Assembly: GCA_030704615.1 (NCBI GenBank)
Contig: CM060733.1
Coordinates: 29,884,001-29,948,000 of the forward strand
Source: Takakia lepidozioides
Lineage: Eukaryota > Streptophyta > Takakiopsida > Takakiales > Takakiaceae
Direction of reading: 5' to 3'
Length of the DNA: 64,000 bases
Positions within the stretch are counted from its first letter, which is position 1, and every line of letters starts with the position of its first letter. The translations under genes were made by a program, and so were the position numbers. The notes under the pieces were generated by a model, which saw nothing but the letters and a program-made list of their open reading frames with translations, searched no databases and was not told the DNA's origin. Below, in pieces: positions 33,136 to 49,000 of this stretch.

Positions 33136-34023
33136 ACTCAGTGCTAGAAACTTCCAAATTTCCAAAAAAATCGCTGATTCAATGGGGTGGCCCAACCTTG
33201 GTACTCTAGTTAATGTCCAAACTGGTGGAGGCTAAAGGGGTGTGTTTTGCAGAAGAGTGTCTGTCGTGGACTTCTTCATGTGAACTGTGTGTATCATAGA
33301 ATGGTCTTTGTAAAAGCATGACTGCTTTTGGCACCACAAGAGAGCAATTGAAAAAGGTACACAAGAAAGCACCATGGAAGAGATGCCTGTAAAGGAGCAG
33401 AGCAGCCCTGGACTGACATGAACAATCGTGTACCAACAGCATTTCACTGTCCGAGGAGTTGCAAATTGAATGTTAATGTAGAGAAACGGTGAATGGACTG
33501 GACAGCACCCTCGTCCAGAACAATTGCCATATCACATTCTCTTCATTAGATGCACACAAGCCAACAATTAGGGCCAAGGAATTGGAACATATAGGGCTTT
33601 GTGCAGTCTTAATTCCCATTGATCCCAAGATTTACTCATGGCTCTTGCTGATCATCACTCTGGTGATTGCAAGCCAGCAGATAGTCTTCCTTTTATACCT
33701 TCTACTGGGACACTCGGGCGATCCCAATTGGAGGCCAACAGAGGCATTTCTCTTGCAAGTTACCTACTTCACTGGAAAACAAAACAAAACAGACATGTTT
33801 AGCTCCGACTGTGGCTGGCTCCCACCTTTCAGCCAAATCATTCAGTACTTCAAATGCAAAATAGTGGCGAGGCGACTGAATGTGGGAACTAGTGTAATGC
33901 ATCACAAATATATGAAGCACTCTTAACTTTTGACCGGAACTTCGGGAATAAACATGCCAATAAATTTTTGCAGGGCTCCTTACAAATTCATATTTGAACA
34001 GATGAACATAAGGCTCCAATATA

Positions 34024-37000
34024 TCACTTAGTTCTGGCACGATTGGCAGCAACAAATACTTTCTTTCCCTCCACCACAAACCTTGAGCTCTTTTGCAGCT
34101 GCCCCATAACAAAACATAAAACAACATTAGTACCTAATCAGTGACAGAGCTAATATAATTGGGCTCCTTGCAATGATTGGAGTGCTTGAAAACACGCCAG
34201 CAGTAAAACATTGTGTCTTGCCATGTTCATTCAACGAAACCAATGAACGACTAACAAGAAATCTACTCCAAAACTTTTACCTTGTCCTTAAAGCTGTCTG
34301 CAGAATCCTCACTTGACAAGCTTCTGTTGGAGAACAACCCAGTGGCGGCCATCACACGTTTTTGCAACCTTTTCAGACTCATTGTCTGTTCTGGTGCCTG
34401 GAATGTAAGATAGGGGAATGAATTTCAGTAAAAATTCAAATTGTATCCTTTACCTTCAGATCTTGGCACCAAATGCTACTGATTTACCATTTTATACATG
34501 TTGCTAGGATGTGACCACTCTTCATGGGTTCTTTGCTGACTGTGATCTCAAGGACTTCACTCCCAAACACTATTAGCTGGATGAGACAGAACCAGACCTC
34601 AATCAGGTACTGCATGATCAGCTCCTTCAACTTCATTTTAGATCCCTCCTTTTGGACACTCTCCAACACATCTATGTCACAGGAATCACTTTGACACGCA
34701 CGCTTTCTCTTCTTTTGAGGATTCTTTGTGGTCGCCCTGGGGGTTACCCCTCCTCTCACGATGCCTTTGTCTTTCAAGTCCTCACTTGGCCTATCAGTGC
34801 TATGTAGCTCCTTGGCTGCCTCCTTGCCATTGTTATCGTCATCATCATCATCATCAAATGCCTTCTTCTGGCCTTTCCAGTGTGCACCTCCCACTTTCCG
34901 GGGGCGGTCACCAACACCCAACCCCTGCTTTCCTGTAGTTGCCTTATCCTGCACACACATAAAATTCACCCCACAGCTGAATCTAGTCCGACAAATGCTA
35001 ACCCATCCAAACTCAAAAAGAGGTTACAACCCACCACATTCAGAACGATGATCTTTGACATCTACTGAGACCTTCTAACTTATTATTCTCTGCTACAATG
35101 ATCGGTGTAAGATTGCACAACCAGCTCTAGGAGGGTTGATCAGACTGGCTAGCCATTACCCTGCAGCAAATTGAAAGGGTATGACAATCTTTGAATCTCA
35201 CCTGGACAAGCTTGTACAGATTCTCTTGATCCTGCTCACAGAATGCCACCCGTTCGTGGGACGCACCCACATCCCTAGTTTCACCTGGGGCATTCCCATT
35301 TGGTGCGCATCGTGATGACATTTCTCTAGTTTGCTGGTCTTCCATAAGCTTACTTCCCAGCTGCCCACCCCTTACGAATCCGTATTTGGTACCCCACCAA
35401 TCAACACTAGCATAACCTGTTGATGCGGATATTGAGGATTCAACTACATTGGAAGGAATATCTTTAAGAAATGTCTCCGTCTGTCTTTCTTCTGTCTGTT
35501 TTTCTTCCGTGATCACACCTGCAGAACAGCACAAGCTATCTAAATTTAGTCCTCATTGTATAGGGGCACACAAACATGCAAATCACAGAAAACTCTTAAT
35601 CCACACATCATGAAACTTTTGCATATGCCAAACTACAGTTCGCATGATATGGTCAGCTGCCATCTACCAAAGTTCCTAGTTTCAAGAAATTCATTATCCC
35701 TCAACGCAACTGGCAGGAAAATAACATAAACAAAAAGGTTTCCACATGGGCTATGCGCTAACCTTTCGGCTTGGTGTCTGACTTCAACTTTGATTTTTTC
35801 TTGGTGCCACTGACAGATGCTTTGACATTAGTTTCTTCAATTTCAGTGTGTACTATGGAACTCAGTGGTTCGGGTGCGTCTGAAGTGCGGGCAACATTTT
35901 CCTCACCCCGACCACCCTGCATGACCGAATTTTCTCTTTTATCAGAGCAACATATCGGGAAAAACATGGGTTTCTCGGAGAAAGCTCATGAGCAACACCA
36001 TCAACTGTGCCACTGAGTTTATTTATTACAGAAAAACATTGCTATTGCGGGAAGCCCTGAAATAAAACTTCAGATGACGGACTGGATGGATCTGTCACAA
36101 AATAAAGACTTCGGTGTGCATAAGACCATCCCTCCTAAAAGTAACGACAGAATAAAGGGCGAAAAGTCACCAGAATGGCCTGAAGGTCTCTATCCGAGTA
36201 ATCACGAACCAATTTCCCACCTTCCCTCCTCTTGTATCTGCAACACGAATGTACCAATACATTAGACCCTGAACTGAAGAGCATAGCAGACACAAGCCCT
36301 CTGATCTGGCACCCAATGGTTGCATGCCCATGTCATCAATAAGAGCATAGGAGGAATCCTACTTCTGAACTTCAACACAAGAGACCCAGCGAGGTGGTAC
36401 TATCATTACTAGGGCAGTGAGCCACAAATTGAAAGAGTATCATTGGTTTAGGCTGCACAGAACTTGGAATGCAATTGAGAATCAAAAGGTCTGCAAGAAA
36501 AATAAAAGGGGAGGGTTTAAGTGGTATCTACTTTCTACTTAGTTAGAATTAATGCTGGATTTATACAAGGGGCCCAGTAGTTCAACTGTAACTCGTGCCA
36601 ATACATCAATCCATCTGCTTTCCCCACCTTTAGCAGCATCTTGCAGACCTCCTAGTTGTTACAGAACCTGGGTGGTGACGACAAGACAAAACATTGGCAT
36701 AACTGAGCTCCCATATACAGGACGCACCCTCCCTGGCAGGGTCCTTTATATCCCTTTTCAATATCCCTCAGGCCTGTCAAAGGCCCATTGGGTTCCCGTG
36801 AGCTCCACTGCTGTCAACTCTATCGTTCCAGGCTAGTAAAGTTCTACCCAACGTCTCAGCTCAATGACCAAATTTGCTGGTATAGAAACTGATGCAGTAC
36901 TGGGCACCAAATGGAGAGAATTAAGCAGTTTGACAACTGCTTCTCACACCCACATGAGATCCCCTGACACTTAACACTGATTCAAGAGGGGAGAGGGTGA

Positions 37001-39296
37001 CACCTTCCTTGGGGCCGGGCATGTTTCTTCACTTTCACTTTCACATCATCTTCAACCTCTTCATCTTCACTAGTGTCCTCTGCATTTTTCTCTGTGACAC
37101 AAATGACATGACAAATAGACAAATAATGTCAATGGTTATCCCTCCTACAATCACTGACAGCAGACCCACCAGTGACACTGTAGCTAAGAAATTTGAAGAA
37201 ACCATGGTAGAAGTAGGCATATTGACATGAACAGGGACTATACCTTCATCAATAGAATCTGCCACTTGCTGTGCCATGCCACCATACCACCAGTACAGTC
37301 ATCAGCTTCAAGTGCATTAACATTGACAACTCTCTCTTTTTGTCTGTACTACTATGGATCCCAGGTAAGAGATATTTTAGAGACTGCCAGTCTTCGGCAG
37401 AGACCTTCAGCTACGCAAAAAGATCTGGCGGGGTATGTGTATGATGCACCATGTCTTTGGGGAAGTTTAATATTTCGAAGTTCTTCTCTACTTCAACCCT
37501 GTGGACGTTCGGCAATTTCTTTCTTTCTTTGTAATGAAAGGGCTACGGCAAACGAAGTTTTATGAGTACATTTTGTAATGAAAGGGAGAAATACCCCAAA
37601 TCAAACTTTCTGAACCAAAAATTTCACCACAACTCTGGGAAGCCAATTTTTTTTTTGACCCTGGCAGGATCAGAGTTCTCTCTCTCTCTCTCTCTCTCTC
37701 TCTGTAGTTTGATTCACTCTTATTGACCTTTTCTTTGTGTTCTGTTGTGTTCAATAGACCACCAAAGGCCTCCAGTGGCTGTAGTGAACTTCTTTCTACA
37801 ACAACTTTTGGAAGACAAAAAATTCTTAGGCATTTCTTTGCTGTGCCCTTTATTCAATTCTTCAGGCTGGCTTGTAGCCAATCCAGCCAACTTTGTGTAC
37901 TCAGATCCAGAAGAAAAGAAAACTGCCAATCTTCTTTGCTGAGGAGATTCACTGCCTGTCTGGAAAAAGAAGGGGACAAAAAGTCTTTGCAGGCATCCAT
38001 AGGAGGTGTAACAAAGCTGTTACCACTTTCAGGTTCTTGAGAATATTATCAAACACATGGGTGTTGACTGTCCAATTACTTGCTGCCTTCTTTTGTGCAT
38101 CCACCCCAACACCTGCATGTCAAGCCTCATGTAAGAAATTTCCGGTTGAATATTGGCGACAGTGAAAACAGCTACCGAGAAAAATTTCTTTGCATGGAAT
38201 CTATCCAGGAAACTGGTTCATCCAGATGTACATGGTGTGTGACCCAGGACAGCAACAACAATCACTGTAGACACATCCCAGGAACTTACTTCAGGTAATC
38301 CAACAGCCAATTAGGGCCAGATACCAAGGTCATGAGCAGGATGATCCCTTAGAGCAGGATGCTTTGAGGGATTCTGAACTCACTTAGTTATCTCAGATTG
38401 TCCGCAATCAGTATGCAAAGATCAGGGCCCACGTTGCAGCATTCAAGGTGAGCTAACAGTTTGTGAAGGACCCAAAAAAAAAATTCATGTGGCAAGTTCA
38501 GGAAACAGAGGGGTGTAACAGAAACACACTTTTTGAGAACAATGTCAAATCGTAGCAAAACAGTTGTACAGGTCCACAATCTAACCGCTCCAATTAGATT
38601 TATGAGAATCTTTGTTTTGGTTGATGTGTTCTAGTCATTCTGGATTCAAATAGTTTTGTATTGAACTCAAGCGAGTTCTAATCAACAATCTGTGCAATGT
38701 GAGACGCCTTCCCAGACCTCAAAGAAGAAGAATAACATCACTACAAACCTGAATTGTCATTCCTGTTCTGAACTCGAATATGCTGTTTGATGCCTTGCTT
38801 GTCTTTCCCCAATCCAGTGCCTTCTTCCCAACCCTGCTCCAACATATCATATCAGGAAAAATCGGACCTGGCACTTAAAGCATAAAAGCTATTCAAAAGG
38901 AAGAGGTTCGAAATTTATAACTGGCCGTGTAAGATTCGACGATCAAAAAAATCCCATGCCAGCCATCATCTCAGAAATATGCTTAAGAATTCCAACCTCT
39001 TCTGTCCAAGAGGAAATTCCCCAGCCAGCTAAAACGTGATACAGACTACTAGTACTAACTTAACACGAACTCATCACAGAGGACTAGCACTATAACCCCC
39101 ATGGGTGCCTCTCTAATTTTCTGGACCAGGAAGCACCAATTTCCCCCTCTCCACCCCAGCCCACAGGTCCCTCTCCTCTTAAGCTGACAACATCCAATCC
39201 CTAAACCCGAAAGCAGGTGCAGATTACCATTTGAGTCATGAGGCGAAAAGCCAGCGAGTCCTTGGCAACACCCTGAAAAAGCACGAGCTCCTCCAT
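34024..39296 (-). CDS. D111/G-patch nuclear protein (At1g63980 type)
   Basis: Resolved exons are 39,296-39,228, 38,833-38,749, 38,112-38,024, a probable 25-nt exon 37,268-37,244, 37,091-37,004, 36,237-36,171, 35,916-35,763, 35,518-35,202, 34,948-34,598, 34,397-34,281 and 34,098-34,024 (TGA). All have GT-AG borders with matching phases. Order of features: [13 protein letters not shown] joined to the G-patch core [25 protein letters not shown]; an acidic stretch; KKHARPQG joined to [46 protein letters not shown] joined to [20 protein letters not shown]; an Asp run; a basic [10 protein letters not shown]-terminal [14 protein letters not shown]. This matches, block for block, the plant D111/G-patch protein family. 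G-patch proteins activate DEAH-box RNA helicases in splicing or ribosome assembly. It shares a 0.75-kb divergent promoter region with polyubiquitin. Confidence 0.9.
37677..37703. repeat. (CT)n microsatellite
   Basis: An uninterrupted CT dinucleotide run lies within an intron of the G-patch gene (between the 38,024 and 37,268 exon borders). Confidence 0.95.
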
Positions 39297-41429
<2,133 letters not shown>

Positions 41430-43004
41430 AATGCAGTTTTTGGAAGCTGAAAATTTAGAAGCAGAGAGCCCGGATTTTGTTGACCAGGCATCAATGTCAA
41501 GGCAAAGGCGTTTGTTTCTCTTTGCATGTGAATCCACAGAGGAGATCGGACTTTTGGTCTTCTACAACATGTTATGATCTTCCTGCATGACCCAGTTATA
41601 ACCTAAAGAGAATAAAGTGACTTTACTTTTTCATTTCATTGATTGCATGGCAGGTGTCATTGTCATTGTATTCCATTTGGTGATGGGTAGGCTTTGCTAC
41701 TATGCTGTGCAGTAGAAGTAGCTTACAAGATGATGCTTGCAGCTCTGGATTGATTTCCCCTTGTTCTTTCACAGTCCTATGCAAAGCCAAAATGTATGCA
41801 GTGCGGATCTCTGTTCAGATTTCCTGTGTTCTTTGAAATTTCATGTACATTAGGGTCACAAAGACATCACTTGTATAGAGCAAAGTGAGCAAAGTACATT
41901 AATTTGTTGTCTCGTGTGCCTCTACAAACAAGAAGGTGGGAAGTTGCCCTTTTTTGTGCAGTCTGTGAAGGAATTTGAGAGTGGAGTTGTGGAGGTTAAG
42001 CATGTATGAAGTTCACTAAAACAGGCACAGTACATGCTACAGGATGCATGGAAGTCTCTTACGAAGGGACATGAGAGAGGTTTCTCTCCTCACCTGCGGA
42101 ATGCCTCTGAACTAGGGAGTTGTGGAGCTTGACAAAATCTTTGGAAACCATTCATAGCTATCATAGTGGGCTATATAACAAGTGTTTGGTTTCAAGATGT
42201 TTCACGTTTTTAAGGTTTAGGCCGCATGATGTACAGAACCAGTGAGGACGTCCATTGGGGTACAATCATGGAGAATCCAGTAGGAGTGAGAGAGAATGAA
42301 AGTCTTCCAAAAACTAATAGGTCTTCCTTGGTAATGGAGCTTGCTATCTTTCAAGCTTGTATTCTCCACCATGGAATACCGTTTAAAAGTAATGGAAAGA
42401 GAAGTAGTCTTCCAATTATATTATCTAGGTCAAAGGATAGCATTCACCGACATCTTCTTGCAGCAAAACAAACCATTTCTTCACACAACAGTCCCTGACC
42501 AAAGGAAAGCATGTCTCCTACAGCAAGGCAGAGTATAGATACTTGGGTTTCAGTGTAACTACCATATTAACATTAAAAGCAATGTTGAGCACAGGCGAAG
42601 CATGCCGAATCTTGCTGACATGGAGCTTGCAGGGTGGATTGCTCAACTGCTTAGCAATCTAGCACAATGGCACATTAACTCACGACATCTTCACCTAAAT
42701 CAGGCATTCAATTGTGACTACACACACCCGGTCAGGTCAGGCGGACATAGTTCCATCCCAGCGCACCATCCTTGGCAATTGCTGCCAGTAATCATTTGTG
42801 ACCACTTGGCTAGAGTACGCTGGTAAGAGTAGCTTCTTTGTCTTTCACACGCAGCGGCTCTTTTAAGAAGAGGAATTAATGCTGGTCCTCCAGATGACTG
42901 GGTGTGGAGGCAGTGTAATCACTCCATCAAATGGGTTTCTTCTGTCATATCAACAAGTGTTCTTCTTGAGGCAGTGGAATGACACCATAAAATGGGTTCT
43001 TCTG
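41430..43004. other. 3' flanks of polyubiquitin and ALG12
   Basis: The two genes converge here. Apart from the likely polyadenylation signal near 41,610, I see no supported gene. Short frames at 42,226-42,538 have no recognised similarity. Confidence 0.4.
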
Positions 43005-43024
43005 TCATATCAACAAGTGGTCTT
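42919..43024. repeat. Direct repeat over the ALG12 stop codon
   Basis: Two copies of about 45 bp (ATGGGTTTCTTCTGTCATAT and CAACAAGTGTTCTTCTTG near 42,930-42,970; a close copy near 42,990-43,030) lie about 60 bp apart. The second includes the ALG12 stop codon at 43,005-43,007, so a duplication may have reshaped the C-terminus. Confidence 0.6.
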
Positions 43025-46000
43025 CTTGGCACCCAGGCCAGCGTCTGGCATCAACAAGTGCACTCTTTTTACGCCCATGAATGTACACTTTGGGGACCAT
43101 TGCCTGCATTCCATCAATTTGAATATTATTGACTCGGAGGGTTTCCTTAGGAAATAGTATAGAGCTTTTATCCAACAATAAATGTCAGAGAACGAACCAG
43201 ACGAAGGGGTGCCAAGATTGATCGTTGCAGCCGTACCCCCCCATACCCATGAACCGCCATCAGACACTCAAAGCTTGGAAGCTGGGGATGTTCACTGCTT
43301 TCCCGGACCAACATAAGCATTCTGAAAGCTTAGGAGGAATCCAAGTAAAATGGAGACAGAAAAGAAACTTGAAGAGGCAGTACTCATGAGTCTGACGGAT
43401 AGACCCCAAGTCAATCTGAACAGACTGAAAACAAGAGTGGGATGGGCAGGAGCTAGAGAAGAACAACTTCATTAGGGCCCCTGAAGACCTTTACAGACAG
43501 CAAGAGAGACTGTAGTACAGGTGGCCATAGTTCTCAAAGAGGCCTTACTTGAGAAGATAGGTGAAGTTCCCAACTGCGAAGTCTTTGACTGAAAGACCTT
43601 CCTCCTTTGAGTAACTGCCATCCATAATGTGTCGACCAATCCACATGTTAACATCTTTTTGAGTGTAGCATTTCCTTTCAAGCATACGGTACCGGTGTCT
43701 CTTAAAACTCAACCAAAAAAGATTGGCCCTAGAGGACAATTCCGCTTTGGGAAAGTGTTCAAGGGTAGCCTAAGCATAATTTATCCAAAAGCCTGGCAGT
43801 CAGTACCATTGTCAGATCTTATTAATTCCAAACCGCAGCTAGAAGTGCAGCAAAATAGGAGTAATTGTGTTTCAAACTACCTCTACCGAGCCCCTGGTTT
43901 GCAAAAGACCCATGAGGCATTTATTCCCTTGACAAACAACTGGAGCCCATGCCAAACAGTAGACACAGACTGCACAAGAAATTGGGTTGTGGGGGTAGCG
44001 CCCACATTAGTGAGTCTAGTGAGTGAGTGTCATCACCTCCAGGGTGTGCCTCTTTCGCAGAACCTCGAAACCCCAGTCATGGCCGGTAGCACATCGATAT
44101 GCACAACCCTTGGAGGGAAGCTGCTTACGTTAGCTTCTGCCACACCCAGCACCACAACCCTTCACCACCCTATTTACAAAACATAAAGTGGTGTAGGTGA
44201 CCACTCCAGAATTGCTTAGCCTGTTTCTGAAAGCTTTGATTTGGATACCATACATGCATGGAAAATAGAAAGGCAAGTGTTCAATGATCATACCATCTGC
44301 ACATTGGCTTGAGGGTTTAGTCTATGCCAAAACACTAATCCCCCTGGAGATATACCAGAAGAATTACATTACAGGGGATTGACTGTTCATCAAAGGGATA
44401 CAATTGACAGCCTACTAGAAGCCGCAAGACTGAGAGGAGAGGGCGGAGGGGGCCGGGTTCTTGTCTCAGACCAAAACACATGAAAATTTTCACAGTTGTA
44501 CGCTCCCAAAAAACTTTGACTTTGTCCTGCATGCTAGTCACAATGAGCAACACACCTTGACGGTGAAGCAACTGAAGCGCATGTCCACCAGGGTAGTTAG
44601 CATATGAGGCGGCTGCCATCGTCACCGAAATACCAACACTGTCACACGCACGACAAAACCGTCCAAGCAGGTGAGTGACTTCCTACACCAGAGACATCTG
44701 CTAATAACGAAGATGTATTTGGCTGACGATAAATTTTTGAGCACAAGTTATTTCCTTTAATAACCATGTTAAGTCTGGTGACACATGGTCCACACCTTTA
44801 CGTCTAATGAGTACATTTTCTCTCCAGGACTTCTGGTGCAGAATTGAAATCAGCACACTTATCTGCACCAGAAGAGGCAGTCCCACAAGAGTTGATTTAG
44901 TACCTCGCCAATAAGGAGACGGTGCAAGTTGCATAGGCGATCGCCCACATTGGCTTCCGCCGATTGTTGTGTCTGCAACAACCCATCAAGGAAGTCATTT
45001 AATTTTCTTGCTAGAAGCCGCAACTGAGAACTCCTTCACTATGCAATAACTAGACTGTATGACATGTCGAAGAATATTAGTGACAGAGACATTACAAAAA
45101 AAGAAACATCTACCTGGATTATAACAGCCATTGTTGGACAGGTTGCTTTATTGTGAAGCCTACGATCAAAGGACATTTGTCTCCTAAATTCCTCAAGATA
45201 CATGTTCCACAGGTAGTTCTTTGTTTAGTTGCTCCATTTTTAACAGTGACCACAAGGTTGACTTTCTCGATACCACCTACTCCAAAATACAATTTACTTA
45301 CTAAACCTCAGATGATGGAGATTGAAAAGTGGAATATGGAACATACATACGAGCAATGGCTGTTGCAGCAGAAACATTCAGCATAGGAACTGCGAAGAGA
45401 ATAAAGCGAAGCTCCTGCAAAAATACACTTAAACAGCTGTCAAGGTCATGTTGCAATCCACTACAGAAAAAAAGGAAATATGTGTAGAGTTAACATCTGC
45501 TAGTTTCTGACAAGTTGGGAATCAGGAATGTCATTATGTGCCTTCCTCCATCGTACTCTGACCTTTAAAACACCTCCGCTACTCCCACCTTCAAACACAA
45601 AGTCAGAGCGAACACAGGATGCCCGAGAGAGAAGGGTTGAGTACCTTATGGGGGAGTTTAGAGTAAACCATGATGAAACTCAGCACAGGAAGCACATATT
45701 GTGCCATCCTTCGCTCCAGTACCAGACCTACCTGCAAGCACAGCCAAAATCGGAGGTAAGGTGAGTGACTGGCTAGAAAGAGCTATTTCCTGCAAGCAAT
45801 TTCTAGGACAGGCAAGGAATTTGAGCTGGTCTAGATGGCAGCAAACACACAAAACTCATCCATGCTCTCATGCACTACGAGAGACAACTAAGGCGAGCCC
45901 TGGAGAGAAGAAGTAGGTCACTGTAATAAGCTGCAGAATATATACTTTCCCATGAACTAACAGGGATGTCCATTCCAAACCACACAGAATTGGTTTTTTT

Positions 46001-49000
46001 GGAGTAACAGATAGTCTTTATTTAGTCAAAGTGTGAACAGGGCCTGCCAATTTCCCCTGCCCATAGTATTCAGCTGCAAACTTCAAATAAGTTTCGCAGT
46101 GGGAGATGGTGGGCATGGTTGGACTAATCCACCAGAAAATCCATGTTGAACAGTGCTGCTTCCAGACCTTAGATTAAATCTACCCAGGAAACCAGAATGA
46201 TTGTAAGGATTACTACTGAAGATTTCACAATATCATATCAGTAACACTACGACCTGGAAAAATCCCAGGTCCCTGACATGAAAACCAGAACTGATTCACA
46301 TGGGAGTACACTCTAGGAAGAGTGACAGTGACAGAGGGTAAGTCCTCTAAAAAGTCAGTAGCAACAGCCTTACGGAAATATTTGGGGCTATCATAGAGAT
46401 AAAGATGTGTTACCAGAGACAAGGGAAAAGCAGCCAGCATTGCTCGTGGCAAAGCGGAAGTGAAGTACCAATATGGAGGAGCCACCTGTGAAGGGTATGA
46501 TTAAGGTTGTATGCTTGCAAGGGAAGATACACACTCCCTGATTACTAAAGTTATATGAACCTACACAAGCCTTCTTCCTTTCGAAGTCAGCTTCGCCAGC
46601 AACAACCAAAAGAAAGCAAGAAGACACAATGTACATGATACGACAAAGCGATCCAATGTCAGTTACACTCTGTACCTGAAACTCATCTGAGGACCAGGTT
46701 CATATGCCGCATGTGCGTGAAGGAAGACATCTATCGAACACATATGAACAATGTGCTCATTATTCAGACCACAGACAGATACAAATGAGAAATGGAAACT
46801 ATGGGACACACATGTAAAAGGTGTTAGCTGGAATGGATACACCCCATTCGGAGCTGCGATTTAGTACTGAATTGAACCACAACACATTAAACTCAGGCCA
46901 AATCCAGCGCTGCCACATCAGCGAGTCTAAGGCAAAAGTAATCCCTGAGTATCACACAATTGAAAATCGTCAGGTTCTTCAGTCTACAAAAGCAGATTGG
47001 TGAGGTCCATCATTAGGTTTCTTGACGGATAATTCTCAGCTACGTCCATATATTACCAAATTCTCAAGCATATATTTGGGTCGACTATATGTTAACAGTA
47101 CAATGCATGGTGAGCGCCTGCAAATAATTGGCAAGTCCGGCAGTGCAAGCAAATCGTGGCACACAAGCCAAGCAGAATGCAGCGTGCTACATAATTTTAA
47201 TCACTGCCAGAATGGAATCAGACCCTGGAAAAACTATCCCTAGCCCTAAAGAAGGGAGGGGGATGCAGATTGCAATCGGAAGGCACACCCATGCTGAATA
47301 TGGCTGTAGTTGCACAGCACTTCATGGCACTCCAGAGATTGACGGATCTCATCTGCCCCACAGCAACCAGGGACTACCCCATCAGAGCCTCATGACCCTT
47401 TGGCTCTAACTGAATGACTGCATGATGCATCAGGACCCCTCTCAGAATAATTCAGGCCCAATAGGGCGCACAACTTTTTGCACGCTCTCTAGAAGCACAA
47501 ACTGCACTCAAATTTGGAGAATCTACAGTATAGGAACAAGTCATAATACTGAGAAAAGTGAAGATTGTCACAAATCACTATGACATTTCAAATTTCTGTT
47601 GAATTCCCACAGATGACATGGTGCAATAAATCGATATATTTTATTTTTAGTCATGAGTGGGTCTGATATAATTTCCGTAACCATTTTAGTAGTCTGAAGT
47701 ACTGCTCTAATACTATGATGCAAAAGGCTGATGCATACCAAGAGAAGGGTCAGGCCAATCGGAGCCAGTAGCAGAATCACATCACACCGGAACACAACTG
47801 CTGTGAACACCTGCACCATTGGGCAAGAACATCTCTCCACAATAAAGCTCCCCGGAAGCTCCAGTTATGAAATAAACAAATCTATTCCACATACGCCTCT
47901 GATTCTCATGCTGCAGCTGTGGCTTTGAAATGTCTTGAGGAAGTCTGAAACAATGGGTTCATTTGGTGCCTTGGTCTTTTACATACTGAGCACTTATATA
48001 GCACTCTGACAATGAAGCTGTAAGGACATAGGGGAATACTGATAGAAGCGAAAGGGCTGCTGGGGTGATGATCTTAGTTCTTTCTTCACCACTACACTAG
48101 TTTTCTGTGCTGCACAGGTCTCCCATGTACTACTTCCTGGGACAATGAGAAATGAAAGCAACTTAGTAGTAGCCATGGATGTGTGTACCATACCAAAAGC
48201 CTCAAAGTGTTTTTGGGCTGCCCACTCATCCAGTAACCAAATGCCAGGTTTACTGTGCATAAACATGACCAACATGAGTATAAAGTTGCTTCACAAGACT
48301 CACATAGACTTCGCAGTTAAATCTTGCTCTGTCCACAATCTCATACAAGAACTCAATCCAAACGAACATGACACATCACAAGGGCTCTGATTTGTGATGG
48401 AGAGAAGAATACTAATTGAGCATATCTGTTGAACAATCCAGAGCCAATCAAGAATGCAGAATGGCTCTGCTAATTTGGTCACTGGCTGGCAGAACGATAG
48501 ACAGTACAGGAGGAGTGAGGAGGAGGAAGACTCCTGCCGAAGCAGGCGTAACTTTTAGTGTCACTTCACCCCAAAGGGCTACTGCCTTCCGTGGACACAT
48601 TCTAACGGCCGTAACTGGGGCAACGCGGTTTCCCCAACCTCTCCCAACCCACACATTAAGTAATCGGTTGACCCGGGACCCCCATTTTACAGCTGGGTGG
48701 GCTACAATGGGTGACACTAACATATTCCTATGTGGTTTTGAACCCCCACGACCAAGTGTAACGGCCTTGTGCCCTAACCACTGGGCCATCTGTTGGCTGC
48801 TGATAGTCAGCACAAAAATTGGTGAACTTACTTATGTCCATGGTCTATAATGCTTCTTTGGGACCGATAGCAAGCAGCAGTCTGAAACTTACCAAGAGCC
48901 AAAGCAAACACATTGGGAAGTGGCCGTGAAGAATAGAACAGGAGGTGGAACTCGATTGATGTCAGAATGGCAAATGCAATTGAAACTTTATTTCCAAACT

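Noticed and set aside
33489-33926. A 145-codon plus-strand frame with a hydrophobic stretch
   Set aside because: No recognisable family, no exon borders, and it lies in the 3' flank of the opposite-strand G-patch gene. Chance is the simpler reading.
42226-42538. Two overlapping plus-strand frames downstream of polyubiquitin
   Set aside because: Composition is not gene-like, no similarity or splice context is seen, and the region is between two gene 3' ends.
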